A DNA stretch of 64,000 nt from Solen grandis (Eukaryota > Mollusca > Bivalvia > Adapedonta > Solenidae): positions 29,439,988-29,503,987 of the forward strand of contig CM037789.1 of NCBI GenBank assembly GCA_021229015.1. The letters run 5' to 3'. The notes beneath the pieces were generated by a model, which saw nothing but the letters and a program-made list of their open reading frames with translations, was not told the DNA's origin and did not search any database. The translations under genes and the position numbers were made by a program. Shown piece by piece: positions 44,096-56,579 of the stretch. How positions within the stretch are numbered: position 1 is the stretch's first letter; each line of letters opens with the position of its first letter.

Positions 44096-44544
44096 CAATT
44101 TAAAATTTTGCATAATAAAACATTCCAATTTGAATTTCCTCAAATAATGAATAAAATTAAGTATGAAGGCAAATGTATTCAGTATTTTTTTGTGTGAAAT
44201 TTAATTTAGGCTTTTTATTGATTTGGAAGGGAGGGAATCTTTACAATATTTTAATATGCATCTCTATGTTTTTAACTGTGGATGGGATTGGTTTTTAATA
44301 ATTGTCATTTGATATTTTTAGTACCAGTTTTTCTTCATCTGATTTTTTTGTTTGTTTCAGAACCTTTGAAAGTATTCAGGTCAATTGACCATTCATTTAG
44401 ACTCTTTCAAGGACAAAGCATCTTAATGTGCTTTCAGATTCTTCAAGGACAATGTTTTTTTACAAAGACATTTATTTAATTAAATCAATGGTTAATTTTA
44501 GGGGATTGGGTATAGGAATAAAAACAAGAACATAATTTTCTGTC
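44096..44544. other. Unique AT-rich stretch
   Basis: Contains a short CTTTCAAGGACAA / CTTCAAGGACAA direct duplication near 44403-44455. No exon supported. Confidence 0.35.
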
Positions 44545-44795
44545 TTTTAAGAAATTCTAGTGGAGTCATCCATGGCTCAGATACTCCAGCCATGCATAGT
44601 GCTAAGAAACTTAGCACAAAATATGTATTTTCTTAAAAGAAATTGTTTGTGATAAAGGTAATAATTATGTCAACATCGTCATGAACTTGAAGAACTTGAA
44701 TTATTTTGTAAAAAGAAAAAAATATGGGTATTTACCTGTTATTTAAGAATTTGATAATTACTTAGTGCTTAGTAAAGTTGGAGGAATTGTGGCAT
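44545..44795. mobile_element. MITE family H, decayed
   Basis: AGTGCTAAGAAACTTAGCAC on the left and AATTACTTAGTGCTTAGTAA on the right around an AT-rich centre. Confidence 0.45.
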
Positions 44796-44799
44796 GGGG

Positions 44800-45940
44800 G
44801 ATGATGATTGTATATAAAAGGGGAGATGATGATTGTATATGGGGGGATGATGATGGTTGTATATAAAAGGGGGGATGATGATTGTATATGGGGGGATGAT
44901 GATGGTTGTATATAAAAGGGGGGATGATGATTGTATATGGGGGGATGATGATTGTATATGGGGGGATGATGATTGTATATGGGGGGATGATGATGGTTGT
45001 ATATCGGGGGATGATGATAGTTATATATTAAAGGGGGGGTGATGATTGTATATGGGGGGATGATGATGGTTGTATATAAAAAGGGGGATAATGATTGTAT
45101 ATGGGGGGATGATGATGATTGTATATAAAAAGGGGGATAATGATTGTATATGGGGGGATGATGATGTTTGTATAAAGGGATGTATGTATATAAAAGGGGG
45201 ATGATGATTGTATATAAAAGGGGGAGAGAGATGATGATGATTTGTATATAAAAGGGGGTGATGATTGTATATGGGGGGATGATGTTGGTTGTATATAAAA
45301 GGGGTGGATGATGGGATGTGATTGTATATGGGGGGATGATGATTGTTGGTATATTAGGGGGGATGATGATGGTTGTATATCGGGGGATGATGATAGTTAT
45401 ATATTAAAGGGGGGTGATGATTGTATATGGGGGGATGATGATGGTTGTATATAAAAAGGGGGATAATGATTGTATATGGGGGATGATGATGGTTGTATAT
45501 AAAAAGGGGGATAATGATTGTATATGGGGGATGATGATGATTGTATATAAAAGGGGGGATGATGATTGTATATAAAAGGGGGGATGATGATTGTATATAA
45601 AAGGGGGGATGATGATTGTATATGGGGGATATATGGTTTATAAAGGGGGGGTGATATATAAAAGGGGGATGATAATTGTATATAAAAGGGAGGTGGTGAT
45701 TGTATATGGGAGGATGATGATGGTTCTATATTATAAAAGGGGTGATGATGTGGTTGTATATAGGGGGATGATGATTGTTGGTTTTATATAAAAGGGGGGA
45801 TGATGATTGTTGTATATAAAAGGGGGATGATGATTGTATATCGGGGGATGATGATGGTTGTATATAAAAAGGGGGATGATGAAAAAAGGGGGGGTGATGA
45901 TTGTATATAAAAGGAGGGATGATGATTGTAAATAAAACAT
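44800..45940. repeat. GGGGATGATGATTGTATATA array
   Basis: About 50 units of 20-30 bp made of (G)4-7ATGATGATTGTATAT with optional AAAA. Units alternate between G-run followed by ATGATGAT and TATATAAAAGG. Frames of up to 69 codons on both strands are artefacts. Confidence 0.95.
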
Positions 45941-45944
45941 GAAC

Positions 45945-46050
45945 TTTTCTTAGTATTTCTAAGAAAAATTTTGATAGAAGTCAAAACGTCGAGGAGACCT
46001 TAAAGGCAAGAAGAAATGTGAAGGAATTAAATATCAACATGAGTCAGATG

Positions 46051-46087
<37 letters not shown>

Positions 46088-47318
46088 GTGTAGATAAAGG
46101 CTATAGTGTTACCATTTGTGACTCATGTCTTTAAAAAAAGCTGGTCTACCTGCAAGACATTAAATCTATGAGCATTTTAAAGGTCAGTTGTATGAGTCAG
46201 ATAATTTCCAAGAAGTGGAAAGATGATACTTATTGAACAGTTCTGGAGTTCTTCATTGATTCTTATTTTCCCTCCAAATTAGGAGAGTTCTTGCTCCTTT
46301 TCCAACTATTGATGTTTATGACTGCAGCTTTGATTCCTCAGAAACAGACAGAGGGGGTTTGGTTTAGGGATGGCTTGGAAAATGCATCATCGTTTTCTTC
46401 GAGGGGGAGTGATCGAATGTACTTTGCCGAAATAATCCATTCTTATCTTCCGACTGAAGAGCATCGGTCTCTCCAACCATGTTTGATTGTTTGACATTTT
46501 GCTTCACAAATCTCTGTATTGATTTTGAATAAAAGAGGCAGAACTTTGAAACTGTACGAGGCTACAACAGTCAACAAGTGAAAGGGTTGGGGAAAAGTTG
46601 TGCTCATATGTATACATCTGTCTTTATATTTAGTCAGATAAATGGTGCCTCAAACGTTAGTGTAAAGTTTTGGGGTTCTTTTTTGACTGGATGATTTTTG
46701 GGAGAGCTCTTTGAGTCTGCTTATTTGGTCTACAGAGGATTGGATTTATGTATAATAGTGACAGTTTTCCCTCATGTTTGGATGATAATTCTCAGTTCCT
46801 GAATGGAATGAATGGAAGACTTCGTTCATTATTTTGAAAGGATACATTGATTTAACTAGACACACTTCATTTGTATTAGTCAGAAAATCTGAGTCATATA
46901 AATAAATTGGAAAACAGTCAGATATTATTGATATAAAAAGTCACTGTGACTAGTATTAAAATAAAGGATTAAATTGGATTATATAAATGTTGCAGAGGAG
47001 ATATGAATGCTTTAGAGACTTCTTTGTTTTCTTGGGAATTTATCAAATTATTGTCTAATTTGAGGGTTGCTAATAAGCTTAAAAATTATTGTCTTTAGTT
47101 TTCAGGAAAGTGAAAGGAATTTGAGAGGCATTATGTTCACTTAGTTAACTCTAATTTTGTATACTGTGTGGAAGTTAAAGTAAACATTGGAATTATGATG
47201 TAGTTCGTAGTGAGAAATCAATATGGGCTGGATAGATAACATTATTGCAAAAGGTTCAGAATTGTGAAATGAGTTTGTCTATAGAAGCCTTACAATTACA
47301 AAATGTTCATCTTGAAAT
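45945..47318. other. Unique stretch before the gap
   Basis: Holds a 33-bp poly(A) run near 46053-46085. A 67-codon frame at 46291-46494 has no domain. No exon supported. Confidence 0.4.
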
Positions 47319-47418
47319 NNNNNNNNNNNNNNNNNNNNNNNNNNNNNNNNNNNNNNNNNNNNNNNNNNNNNNNNNNNNNNNNNNNNNNNNNNNNNNNNNN
47401 NNNNNNNNNNNNNNNNNN
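47319..47418. other. Assembly gap (100 N)
   Basis: Exactly 100 N, the usual placeholder for a gap of unknown size in a scaffold. Any frame crossing it is meaningless. Confidence 0.99.
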
Positions 47419-47774
47419 TTTTTGTAGTAAATAATATAAGAATAAAAAGGTCTTTTAACTTTTAATGCAAAGCTGTTAGAGTTTTTTAAAGGATTTTTTA
47501 TCAGATTTTCCTTTATCCTTTTGAAAATCAAATTTTAAATTATTAAAATGGGATCAAATTAAATGTCTGCTTTACAGAGTTGTATCCCCTGTATCAAATT
47601 GATGAAAAAAAACATTAAGTCTATGAATTGAAAAAAATTATAGAATCATGATAACTAAAAGTGTAGGAGAAACAGGGAATTTGGACCATGATTTATGATG
47701 TACATGCATTATGTTATTAATACATATCCTTGTGTAGTGTAGGTATGTGTATTTTATTTTGTGTGGTCTATGAA

Positions 47775-48010
47775 ATGTGTGTGTGTGTATGTATGTTTGT
47801 ATGTATGTAGGTATGTGCATGTATGTATATATATATATTTTATTATATTATTATATGTATATGTATGCCTGTGTGTATGTATGTGTATTTTTTGTAATTG
47901 TTTTATTAAATATATATATATGTATATATGTGTATTTGTGTGTGAAGGGGTTGTGTATATATGTATGTTTATATTTGTGTGTGCTGTTTTTTATGTGAAA
48001 TTAGTATGTA
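47775..48010. repeat. TG/TATG-rich simple repeat
   Basis: TGTGTGTGTATGTATG-type sequence with TATATATA blocks. Frames through it are artefacts. Confidence 0.85.
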
Positions 48011-48855
48011 TGTGGGGAATGTATTTATGTTTTTAAAGGGCCTAGTTTATAACATTTTATCTCCCTTTTTTTCCATGCAAATTTTTTTTTGATTGTTGAG
48101 GCTGAAAATTAGCCCTAATCAATGTAATCATTTCATAATGATATGGCTAAGTGCTAAATGACGATTAACAGAATGTTTAAAAATCTTTTCTGTATAATGG
48201 TGGCATTTGAATGTAATAATTAATGGCGGGTTCCTAACGTGATGTTTTATTTAATTATTTTTTAAGGGAATCTTATTTCTAAATTATTTTTTGTCTTATG
48301 TTTATCGTTTTTGTTAGCTGGGGTTTAATTCAGTATTATATATCCTCCACATCCATTTTTTGTGTTCTTCGCCCCCCTTTTTGACAATTTTTTAAAAAAC
48401 TTTAACACTTGCAGCCCATTACAGATCATAAACATCATATCATTATGCATTGCATGTCACCCAACTCCCTGTCATGTTTCTCACTAAATACTATCTTCCC
48501 TTATCGATGGACTCTCATATTATCTCTCTCTCTATCACCAGCAAAAATCGCACTGTCAAAGCATGTTGATAATGCCGTCTGCATGGTTTCAACTCTGCTT
48601 TTTCTCTTGTTCATTGATTCTGTGACATGATTATTCAAGTCCCTAAGTATGAAACCATGTCTAGGTTAATATGGAAATATAAATTTGCAATTTCTGTTCA
48701 CATCTTTTTCATGTTTGCACTTTGGACACATAGTTTATCAATATATTCCTGTCTCCATTGTCTGGAAACCCTTTTCTTCCCTGCCAAGATAATAAGTTTA
48801 TCTTTCAGTGTGTCCAGAATTTTATATCTGACAGTAAGCGTTCTTATAATAATGC
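48011..48855. other. Unique stretch
   Basis: No repeat recognised. Frames of 73 and 135 codons run through simple sequence and show no domain. Confidence 0.35.
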
Positions 48856-48857
48856 TG

Positions 48858-48906
48858 GCTTCTCTCTCTCTCTCTCTCTCTCTCTCACCCACCCACACAC
48901 ACAACG
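48858..48906. repeat. (TC)n-(CA)n microsatellite
   Basis: About 13 TC units followed by CACCCACCCACACACACA. Confidence 0.95.
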
Positions 48907-49344
48907 TCCCACACACACATCGCCCATGTACTCAATTATTATTTTTCATAGACAATCTTTTCCCCAAACTACCACAGTATATTTCTTTCTTTTTTTCGTT
49001 GCATTACAAAATGTTGAAGCAGTTGCTTATATAATCTTGTCCACTGTTTCATTGTTATGGATATTTGGTTATTTTTCTCTATCTCTAATTTAATATACTC
49101 AATTATAAATATGTAGTTTAAATGTATCTTGCCATAGAAGGTAACGTTAACTTTGTTTCTAGGAAAAGAACTATATAAGCTTAAAGCTTTCGTTCTAATC
49201 CTATCCCTTGTTTATGTAAACATTTTGAAATATTTGATGTATGTATTATATGGGAATAAATATGTTTAAACTAAGATGAATATGCATACCAAACATTTAA
49301 GTTGAATGTCAAAAAGTAATGAAATTATGGCCAACTTTAAAGTT

Positions 49345-50890
49345 TTTTTCTGGAATTAACTGAGCTGGTTGTTGCGGGCAAAATGATGCCACTTTTGGTG
49401 GCCAAGGGTTTATCTTTCCTTTTCTCTTTTCATCCCATTTGGCCAATAGTAAATAAAGGGGGGGGAGGGCGCCCGACACCGTTTGGCCATATTATGGCTG
49501 GAATGAACTGAGCTGGTTGTTGCGGGCAAGATGATGCCACTTTTGGTGGCCAAGGGTTTATCTTTCCTCTTCTCTTTCCATCCCATTTGGCCAATAGTAA
49601 ATAAAGGGGGGGGGGGGGGGGGGGGGGGGGCGCCCGACACCGTTTGGCCATTTTATGGCTGGAATGAACTGAGCTGGTTGTTGCGGGCAAAATGATGCCA
49701 CTTTTGGTGGCCAAGGGTTGTGATTTGGCAAAATGAGAGCCCGGGGAAAGCACCTCTGTTTTAAATTGCCTCATGTACTCCCAGGCATGAAAGGTAACTC
49801 TTGTCAGTCTAATTGTTCAGTCCCTTGTAGAAATTTCTGTTAATAGAAATAACTCTTACAGAGATTCCCTCCCCAAAGAAACTGCTTAAAAACTGCATGG
49901 GACAAGGATGAATTGGCAGCGATTGCTACACACAGGTCAAAAAAAAAAATCTAGGCCAAAAGAGGTCCTTGGGTTTATCTTTCCCTTTTTTCTGGCGGGG
50001 GCATCTCCCATTTGGCCAATAGTAAATATAGGGCGGGGGCATCTGACACCGTTTGGCCATTTTATGGCTGGAATGAACTGAGCTGGTTGTTGCGGGCAAA
50101 ATGATGCCACTTTTGGTGGCCAAGGGTTTATCTTTCCTCTTCTCTTTCCATCCCATTTGGCCAATAGTAATAAGGGGGGAGGGGGCGGGGGGGGGGTGCC
50201 CGACACCGTTTGGCCATTTTATGGCTGGAATGAACTGAGCTGGTTGTTGCGGGCAAAATGATGCCACTTTTGGTGGCCAAGGGTTTATCTTTCCTTTTCT
50301 CTTTTCATCCCATTTGGCCAATAGTAAATAAAGGGGGGGGGTCATCTGACACCGTTTGGCCATTTTATGGCTGGAATGAACTGAACTGGTTGTTGCGGGC
50401 AAAATGATACCACTTTTGGTGGCCAAGGGTTTATCTTTCCTTTTCTCTTTTCATCCCATTTGGCCAATAGTAAATAAAGGGGGGGGGGGGGGGGGGGGCG
50501 CCCGAAACCGTTTGGCCATTTTATGGCTGGAATGAACTGGTGGTTGTTGGGGCAAAATGATGCCACTTTTGGTGGCCAAGGGTTTATCTTTCCTCTTCTC
50601 TTTCCATCCCATTTGGCCAATAGTAAATAAAGGTGGGGGGGGGGGGGGCGCCCGACACCGTTTGGCCATTTTATGGCTGGAATGAACTGAGCTGGTTGTT
50701 GCGGGCAAGATGATGCCACTTTTGGTGGCCAAGGGTTTATCTTTCCTCTTCTCTTTCCATCCCATTTGGCCAATATTAAATAAAGGGGGGGAGGGGGGGG
50801 GGGGGCGCCCGACACCGTTTGGCCATTTTATGGCTGGTATGAACTGAGCTTGTTGTTGCGGGCAAGATGATGCCACTTTTAGTGGCGAAG
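49345..50890. repeat. About 150-160-bp satellite with long G tracts
   Basis: Nine units start CTGGAATGAACTGAGCTGGT (near 49350, 49497, 49660, 50067, 50225, 50370, 50527, 50677, 50834). Each continues GTTGCGGGCAAAATGATGCC and TCCCATTTGGCCAATAGTAA, with a poly(G) tract then CGCCCGACACCGTTTGGCC. G tracts reach 25 (49606-49630) and 20 (50479-50498). Unit length varies mainly with the G run. The 114-166-codon minus-strand proline-rich frames come from these C/G tracts and are not genes. Confidence 0.95.
49717..50060. repeat. Spacer module, copy 1
   Basis: GAGAGCCCGGGGAAAGCACC, CATGTACTCCCAGGCATGAA, ATTGTTCAGTCCCTTGTAGA and AATCTAGGCCAAAAGAGGTC appear in the same order again at 50889-51230. The satellite thus has a higher-order layout: satellite, spacer, satellite, spacer. 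Confidence 0.85.
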
Positions 50891-51230
50891 GGTTATGATT
50901 TCGCAAAATGAGAGCCCGGGAAAAGCACCTCTGTTTTAAATTGCTTCATGTACTCCCAGGCATGAAAGGTAACTCTTGTCAGTCTAATTGTTCAGTCCCT
51001 TGTAGAAACTTCTGTTAATAGAAATTACTCTTACAGAGATTCTCTCCCCAATGAAACTGCTCAGAACTGCATGGACAAGGAGGAAATTGGCTGCAGATTT
51101 CCAACACTGGTCGAAAAAAAAAGTCTAGGCCAAAAGATGTCCTTGGGTTTATCTTTCCTTTTCTCTTTCCATCTCATTTGGGTAATAGTAAATATAGGGC
51201 GGGGCATCCGTCAGCCTTTGGCCATTTAAT
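50889..51230. repeat. Spacer module, copy 2
   Basis: Same order of blocks as 49717-50060 with roughly 90% similarity by eye (GAGAGCCCGGGAAAAGCACC, ATTGTTCAGTCCCTTGTAGA, GTCTAGGCCAAAAGATGTCC). Confidence 0.85.
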
Positions 51231-51238
51231 TTCCTACA

Positions 51239-52200
51239 TTACGGCAGGCACCATAGCGCTTTATTTGGTGCGAAAATCGTCCGTTTGACCAAGTTTGGGG
51301 CAGTTAAGAAAGCAGACCTTGGCCTCCATCTTACAGATACATTGAAACTGTAAACAAGACCATATAACTTGCATAAAATTGCACTGAGAGTGTTGCAATG
51401 TGCAAGGTATCATCCTCAGATGATGCTCAAGGTTCAGGAAAAAAGAAATCTTGGTTTAGAAGTTCCCTTGGGGTTGTTTTGGGACCTCTTTGCTTTCCCA
51501 AGTTTGGGGCAGTTAAGAAAGCAGACCTGGGCCTCCATCTTACAGATACATTGAAACTGTAAACAAGACCATATAACTTGCTTAAAATTGCACTGAGAGT
51601 GTTGCAATGTGCAAGGTATCATCCTCAGATGATGCTCAAGGTTCAGGAAAAAAGAAATCGTGGCTTAGAAGTTCCCTTGAGGTTGTTTTGGGACCTTGTT
51701 GCATTCCAAAATGGCCACCGCCGTACCCCTATGGTTCATATAAAGTGTCTTTAACCGAGGCGTGGGTGGCATTTGAGCGCCCACTTGTACAGATACCATT
51801 ATGGCGGGCACTATAGCGCTTTATTTGGTGCGAAAAGGCGTCCGTTTGACCAAGTTTGGGCCAGTTAAGAAAGCAGACCTGGGCCTCCATCTTACAGATA
51901 CATTGAAACTGTAAACAAGACCATATAACTTGATTAAAATTGCCCTGAGAGTGTTGCAATGTGTAAGTTATCATCCTCAGATGATGCTCAAGGTTCAGGA
52001 AAAAAGAAATCTTGGCTTAGAAGTTCCCATAGGGTTGTTATGGGACCTTTTTGCATTCCAAAATGGCCGCCGCCATACCCCTATGGTTCATATAAAGTGT
52101 CTTTAACCGAGGCGTGGGTGGCATTTGAGCGCCCACTTGTACAGATACCATTATGGCGGACACCATGGCGCTTTATTTGGTGCGTCTGTAGTGTATACGT
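51239..52200. repeat. 354-bp tandem repeat, three copies
   Basis: Copies begin CCAAGTTTGGGGCAGTTAAG at about 51290, 51499 and 51850. Each contains TGCAATGTGCAAGGTATCAT, TCAGATGATGCTCAAGGTTC, CCCCTATGGTTCATATAAAG and GGCGCTTTATTTGGTGCG-like sequence. The first copy lacks about 140 bp. Frames of 60-90 codons repeat with it and lack domains. Confidence 0.9.
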
Positions 52201-52715
52201 ACCATGTGATTCCGCTATGAATATTGAGTAATTATTTAAGTATTGTTTATAATTCCATTTTAATAAATTCAATTACCTTTTAGTATTTGGAATAGGTTTG
52301 CAACTGTTTATTCAAATGCAATAAACAATTTACAAACAGTTGTTTGATTTTCTTAATAAGCGGCTGATGCGGCATTCGCGCATGACATTTTTCTATCCGC
52401 TGTAATTAGTGCCGACAGATTATTTAATATTGTTTTATCTTGTGTTAAGGATTGATAAGGAAAGATAACATGAAAGATAAAGTTTGGAAAAGGTGTTTGT
52501 TGAAAATAATTGGTATCTAGTTGATGTTGATACACAGGAAATGATGAGCACAGCAGTTATTGCACTTGATTGACATGGAATAGCCATTAAATTGTGTTGA
52601 ATATACAGATGTTGATTTTACTATGAAATAGAAACAGGGCAAAAATTAAATCTTGCCTTCTTTCATCTTGCCTACATGTGACATTTTGACTTGATCATAC
52701 TGACATGTGAAATAT
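52201..52715. other. Unique stretch
   Basis: Nothing recognised. Confidence 0.35.
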
Positions 52716-53040
52716 CAATTTACTTTCAGACTGATCTGGGTTTATTCTGGTTTGCAAAGGCCTGTTTACATGCAGACTGCTCCGGTTATTACTTTCAGAC
52801 TTACCGGTCTGGGTTTATATTTATCGCAGAAGTAAGTTTACTTGCAGGCCGATCTTTGTAGCAACTGGTTGCAGAAATAAAGTATAAAAGACCAGATTAG
52901 CCTGCAGATTAACTGACCAGTATAAACCCAGACCAATCAGCATATACTCAGTTTTACCTGCAGGCTGATCTAGGTTTATACTGATTGCATAAACATGAGT
53001 TCACTTGCATGTTGATCTGGGCTTATAGTATCTCCTAATG
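52716..53040. repeat. Degenerate repeat, GCAGNCTGATCTGGGTTTAT core
   Basis: Five to six imperfect copies spaced about 55-70 bp, with CAGACTGATCTGGGTTTATT, GCAGGCTGATCTAGGTTTAT and CATGTTGATCTGGGCTTATA; one copy is inverted (ATAAACCCAGACCAATCAGC). Confidence 0.6.
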
Positions 53041-54011
53041 AGGACTTAGTATGTTAATATATTTTTGAAAGAAGCTCTCAAAAATGTTACAGACTGTGGC
53101 AGTAGGACACCTCCATAAATACTACTCAAAGTTTGCTAATTTAAAAAATTTAATTAAACCAATAGTATACTCTGCAAAAAGAAACTTTTCAATCTTTTAA
53201 ATGAATACAAAAATGGGCATTTTTTGTTACTTAAAGGTAATGAATCTTTAGAAAATTTATTACACCAGTCTTTCTTTGTAGATTGGTCTTTTAATTGATA
53301 AGAATCACGATTGTCAAAATTAATAAGTGATGTTACAATTCCACAATAACATTTTGAGTTGAAAAAAACAACAACAATACAGTCACTCTTTATTTTAGAT
53401 TATAAGTGGATGTAAAATGAAACTTTTGTGACTGCGAGATGTTAATTATTTGTTTAGAATAGAAAATATTTTGCTTTTTTATTATTGTTTTGAAATCTCA
53501 AAATTAAGTTCTTATATTTTGAAACTTTTGCTTTAAGTCAAATGTTTGGGTTTTTAAGGGATGGTTGTGAAATTTCAAGAGATATGGACAAATGTCACAG
53601 AAGTCATGGCCATTTCAGTTTCACAGTGACACGTGGTATGTGTGGTGCTTAGCAAAATTTTAGTAGCATATCATCAGTTTTGGCAAAATAATAATAAACA
53701 TAATTTAATTTTGGTTATTGAAATTTAGATTTATAAGTAAGTGTTATGATTCTCTGAACAAAAATGTCTTATGCACATATTTTGTATTTTCCAATTCAGG
53801 GGGAGAGAAGGAGAGTGATGCTATATTTATAGGTTTACAAAGGTAAATGATATTGTCCCTTTTCTACAAACACATGCAAAGATCCGGAGGAGGGGGGCGG
53901 GTCATTATCCACCCTAGGATGTGGCCTATTAGGTTTTAATATATGCATGAAATATAGCATGCATGTGTTTTGATAGCAAATCAGGGCCTGGATGCCCTGG
54001 AGGATCAAATA
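53041..54011. other. Unique AT-rich stretch
   Basis: Nothing recognised. Confidence 0.4.
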
Positions 54012-56308
54012 AACAAGAGGGCCAAGATGGCCCTGTGTCGCTCACCTGATTAAGATGGCTGTGTTAGGCAAAATGACAAAAAATCTGGCATCTAAAGTGT
54101 TTTTCTAACATTTGACTAAGTGGCCTACATTTTGATCCTACCTGAATTTGCACTCAACTGGGAATTCATACAGTCATCATTCATATCAAGTTAAATGAAG
54201 ACTGGGAAAAAAATGTAGGCCTCTAGTGTGTTCACAAGATTTTTCTAAAATTTGCCCTGGTGAACTAGTTGTTAACCCTAAGTGACATAATTTTAAACTC
54301 ATCAAAGATATCATGTAGACGAACATCCTGACCAAATTTCATGAAGACTGGGCCGAAACTGTTGCCTCTAGCATGTTCACAAGACTTTTCTAAGATTTGA
54401 CCTGGTGACCTAGTTTTTGACCCAACGTGACTTATTATCGAACTCCAATATATCATTTATACAAACATCCTGACCAAATCTATTGAAGATTTGGCTAAAA
54501 CTGTGGCCTCTAGAGTGTTCACAAGGTTTTTCCAGGATTTGACCTGGTGACCACGTTTTTGACCCCACATGACCCAATTTCGAACTCATCAAAGATATCA
54601 TGTAGACGAACATCCTGACCAAGTTTCATGAAGATTGGGCCAAAACTGTGGCCTCTAGAGTGTTCACAATGTTTTCCTAAGCTTTGACCTGGTGACCTAG
54701 ATTTTGATCGCACATGACCCATTTTCAAACCCTTCTGAGATATCATGTAGACAAACACCCTGACCAAGTTTCACGAAGATTGGGCCAATACTGTGGCCTC
54801 TAGAGTGTTCACAAGGTTTTTCTAAGATTTGACCTAGTGAACTAGTTCTTGGCCCCACATGACCCAATTTCGAACTCCTCCGAGATATCAGGTAGACAAA
54901 CATCCTGACCAAGTTTCATGAAGATTGGGCCAAAACTGTGGCCTCTAGAGTGTTCACAATGTTTTCCTAAGCTTTGACCTGGAGACCTATATTTTGATCC
55001 CACATGACCCATTTTCAAACCCTTTTGAGATATCATGTAGACAAACACCCTGACCAAGTTTCACGAAGATTGGGCCAATACTGTGGCCTCTAGAGTGTTC
55101 ACAATGTTTTTCAAGAATTTGACCTGGTGACCTAGTTTATGACCCCACATGACCCAATTTCGAACTCATCCGAGATATCATTTAGACAAGCATCCTGACT
55201 AAGTTTCATGAAGATTGGGCTAATACTGTGGCCTCTAGAGTGTTCTCAAGGTTTTTCTAAGATTTGACCTGGTGACCTAGTTTTTGGCCCCACATGACAA
55301 AATTTCGAACTCCTCCGAGATATCAGGTAGACAAACATTCTGACCAAGTTTCATGAAGATTGGGCCAAAACTGTGGCCTCTAGATTGTTTACAAGGTTTT
55401 TCCAGAATTTGACCTGGTGACCTAGTTTATGACCCCACATGACCCAATTTCGAACTATCGAGATATTATGCAGACAAGCATCCTGACCAAGTTTCATGAA
55501 GATTGGGCCAATACTGTGGCCTCTAGAGTGTTCAGAAGGTTTTTCTAAGATTTGACCTGGTGACCTAGTTTTTGACCCAACATAACCCAATTTCGAACTT
55601 ATCTGAGATATTATGCAGACAAGCATCCTGACCAAGTTTCATGAAGATTGGGCCAAAACTGTGGCATCTAGAGTGTTCACAAGGTTTTTCTAAGATTTGA
55701 CCTGGTGTCCTAATTTTTGACCCCACATGACCCAATTTCGAACTCATCCGAGATATCATGAGACAAACATTCTGACAAGTTTCATGAAGATTGGGCAATG
55801 ACCTGGTGACCAGTTTTGACCCCACATGACCCAATTTCGAACTCATCCGAGATATCATTTAGACAAGCATCCTGACTAAGTTTCATGAAGATTGGGCTAA
55901 TACTGTGGCCTCTAGAGTGTTCACAAGGTTTTTCTAAGATTTGACCTGGTGTCCTAATTTTTGACCCCACATGACCCAATTTCGAACTCATCCGAGATAT
56001 CATGCAGACAAACATTCTGACCAAGTTTCATAAAGATTGGGCCAAAACTGTGGCCTCTAGAGTGTTCACAAGCAATTGTTGACGACGGACCTGGTGTCCT
56101 AATTTTTGACCCCACATGACCCAATTTCGAACTCATCCGAGATATCATGCAGACAAACATTCTGACCAAGTTTCATAAAGATTGGGCCAAAACTGTGGCC
56201 TCTAGAGTGTTCACAAGCAATTGTTGACGACGGACGCCCGACGACGCACGACGCACAAAAGGCGATCACAAAAGCTCACCCGAGCACAAGTGCTCAGGTG
56301 AACTAAAA
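54012..56308 (-). mobile_element. Hairpin-ended element D, copy 3 (145-bp interior)
   Basis: On the minus strand it begins TTTTAGTTCACCTGAGCAC with a hairpin and AGCTTTTGTGATCGCCTTTT, then GTGCGTCGTGCGTCGTCGGG. It ends AGGTGAGCGACACAGGGCCA with a hairpin (AGGGCCATCTTGGCCCT), then CTTGTTT. Same ends as the copies at 5794 and 20105. At 2.3 kb it is the largest because of its tandem interior. No coding capacity. Confidence 0.85.
54200..56232 (-). repeat. 145-bp tandem repeat, about 13 copies
   Basis: The unit includes TGACCTGGTGACCTAGTTTT, ACATGACCCAATTTCGAACT, GAGATATCATG(T/C)AGACAAAC, CCAAGTTTCATGAAGATTGG and GTGGCCTCTAGAGTGTTCAC. The last two copies (55943-56087 and 56088-56232) are virtually identical and both end GCAATTGTTGACGACGGAC. 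The serial 70-97-codon minus-strand frames repeat at 145-bp steps and are artefacts. Confidence 0.95.
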
Positions 56309-56547
56309 AGAACCCCTTAACCTGGACAAGAAGAAGAGGAAAATATTGAAGAAGTCCCGGCCTTAGAAGTCTTGGACCAGAACCCCCTTCCCAGGTTTAA
56401 ACCCCATCCTCATATGTCCGATGAATTTCAGAGTTGGCTTGGTATGGTAATTTTTATAATTAACCAACATATTCCTGTTGACACCCCATCCCCTTGAGTT
56501 AAATGGCTTGATCACGCATGAAACGGATAATTATATAAGCCCACATT

Positions 56548-56579
<32 letters not shown>

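Noticed and set aside
47245..47531. Frames crossing the N tract
   Set aside because: The 100 N are an assembly gap, so the translation is meaningless.
49410..50906. Proline-rich frames of 114-166 codons on the minus strand
   Set aside because: Translation of poly(G/C) tracts in the satellite; several frames repeat with each unit.
54265..56169. A series of 70-97-codon minus-strand frames resembling a gene family
   Set aside because: They recur every 145 bp with the tandem repeat and have neither splice sites nor domain.
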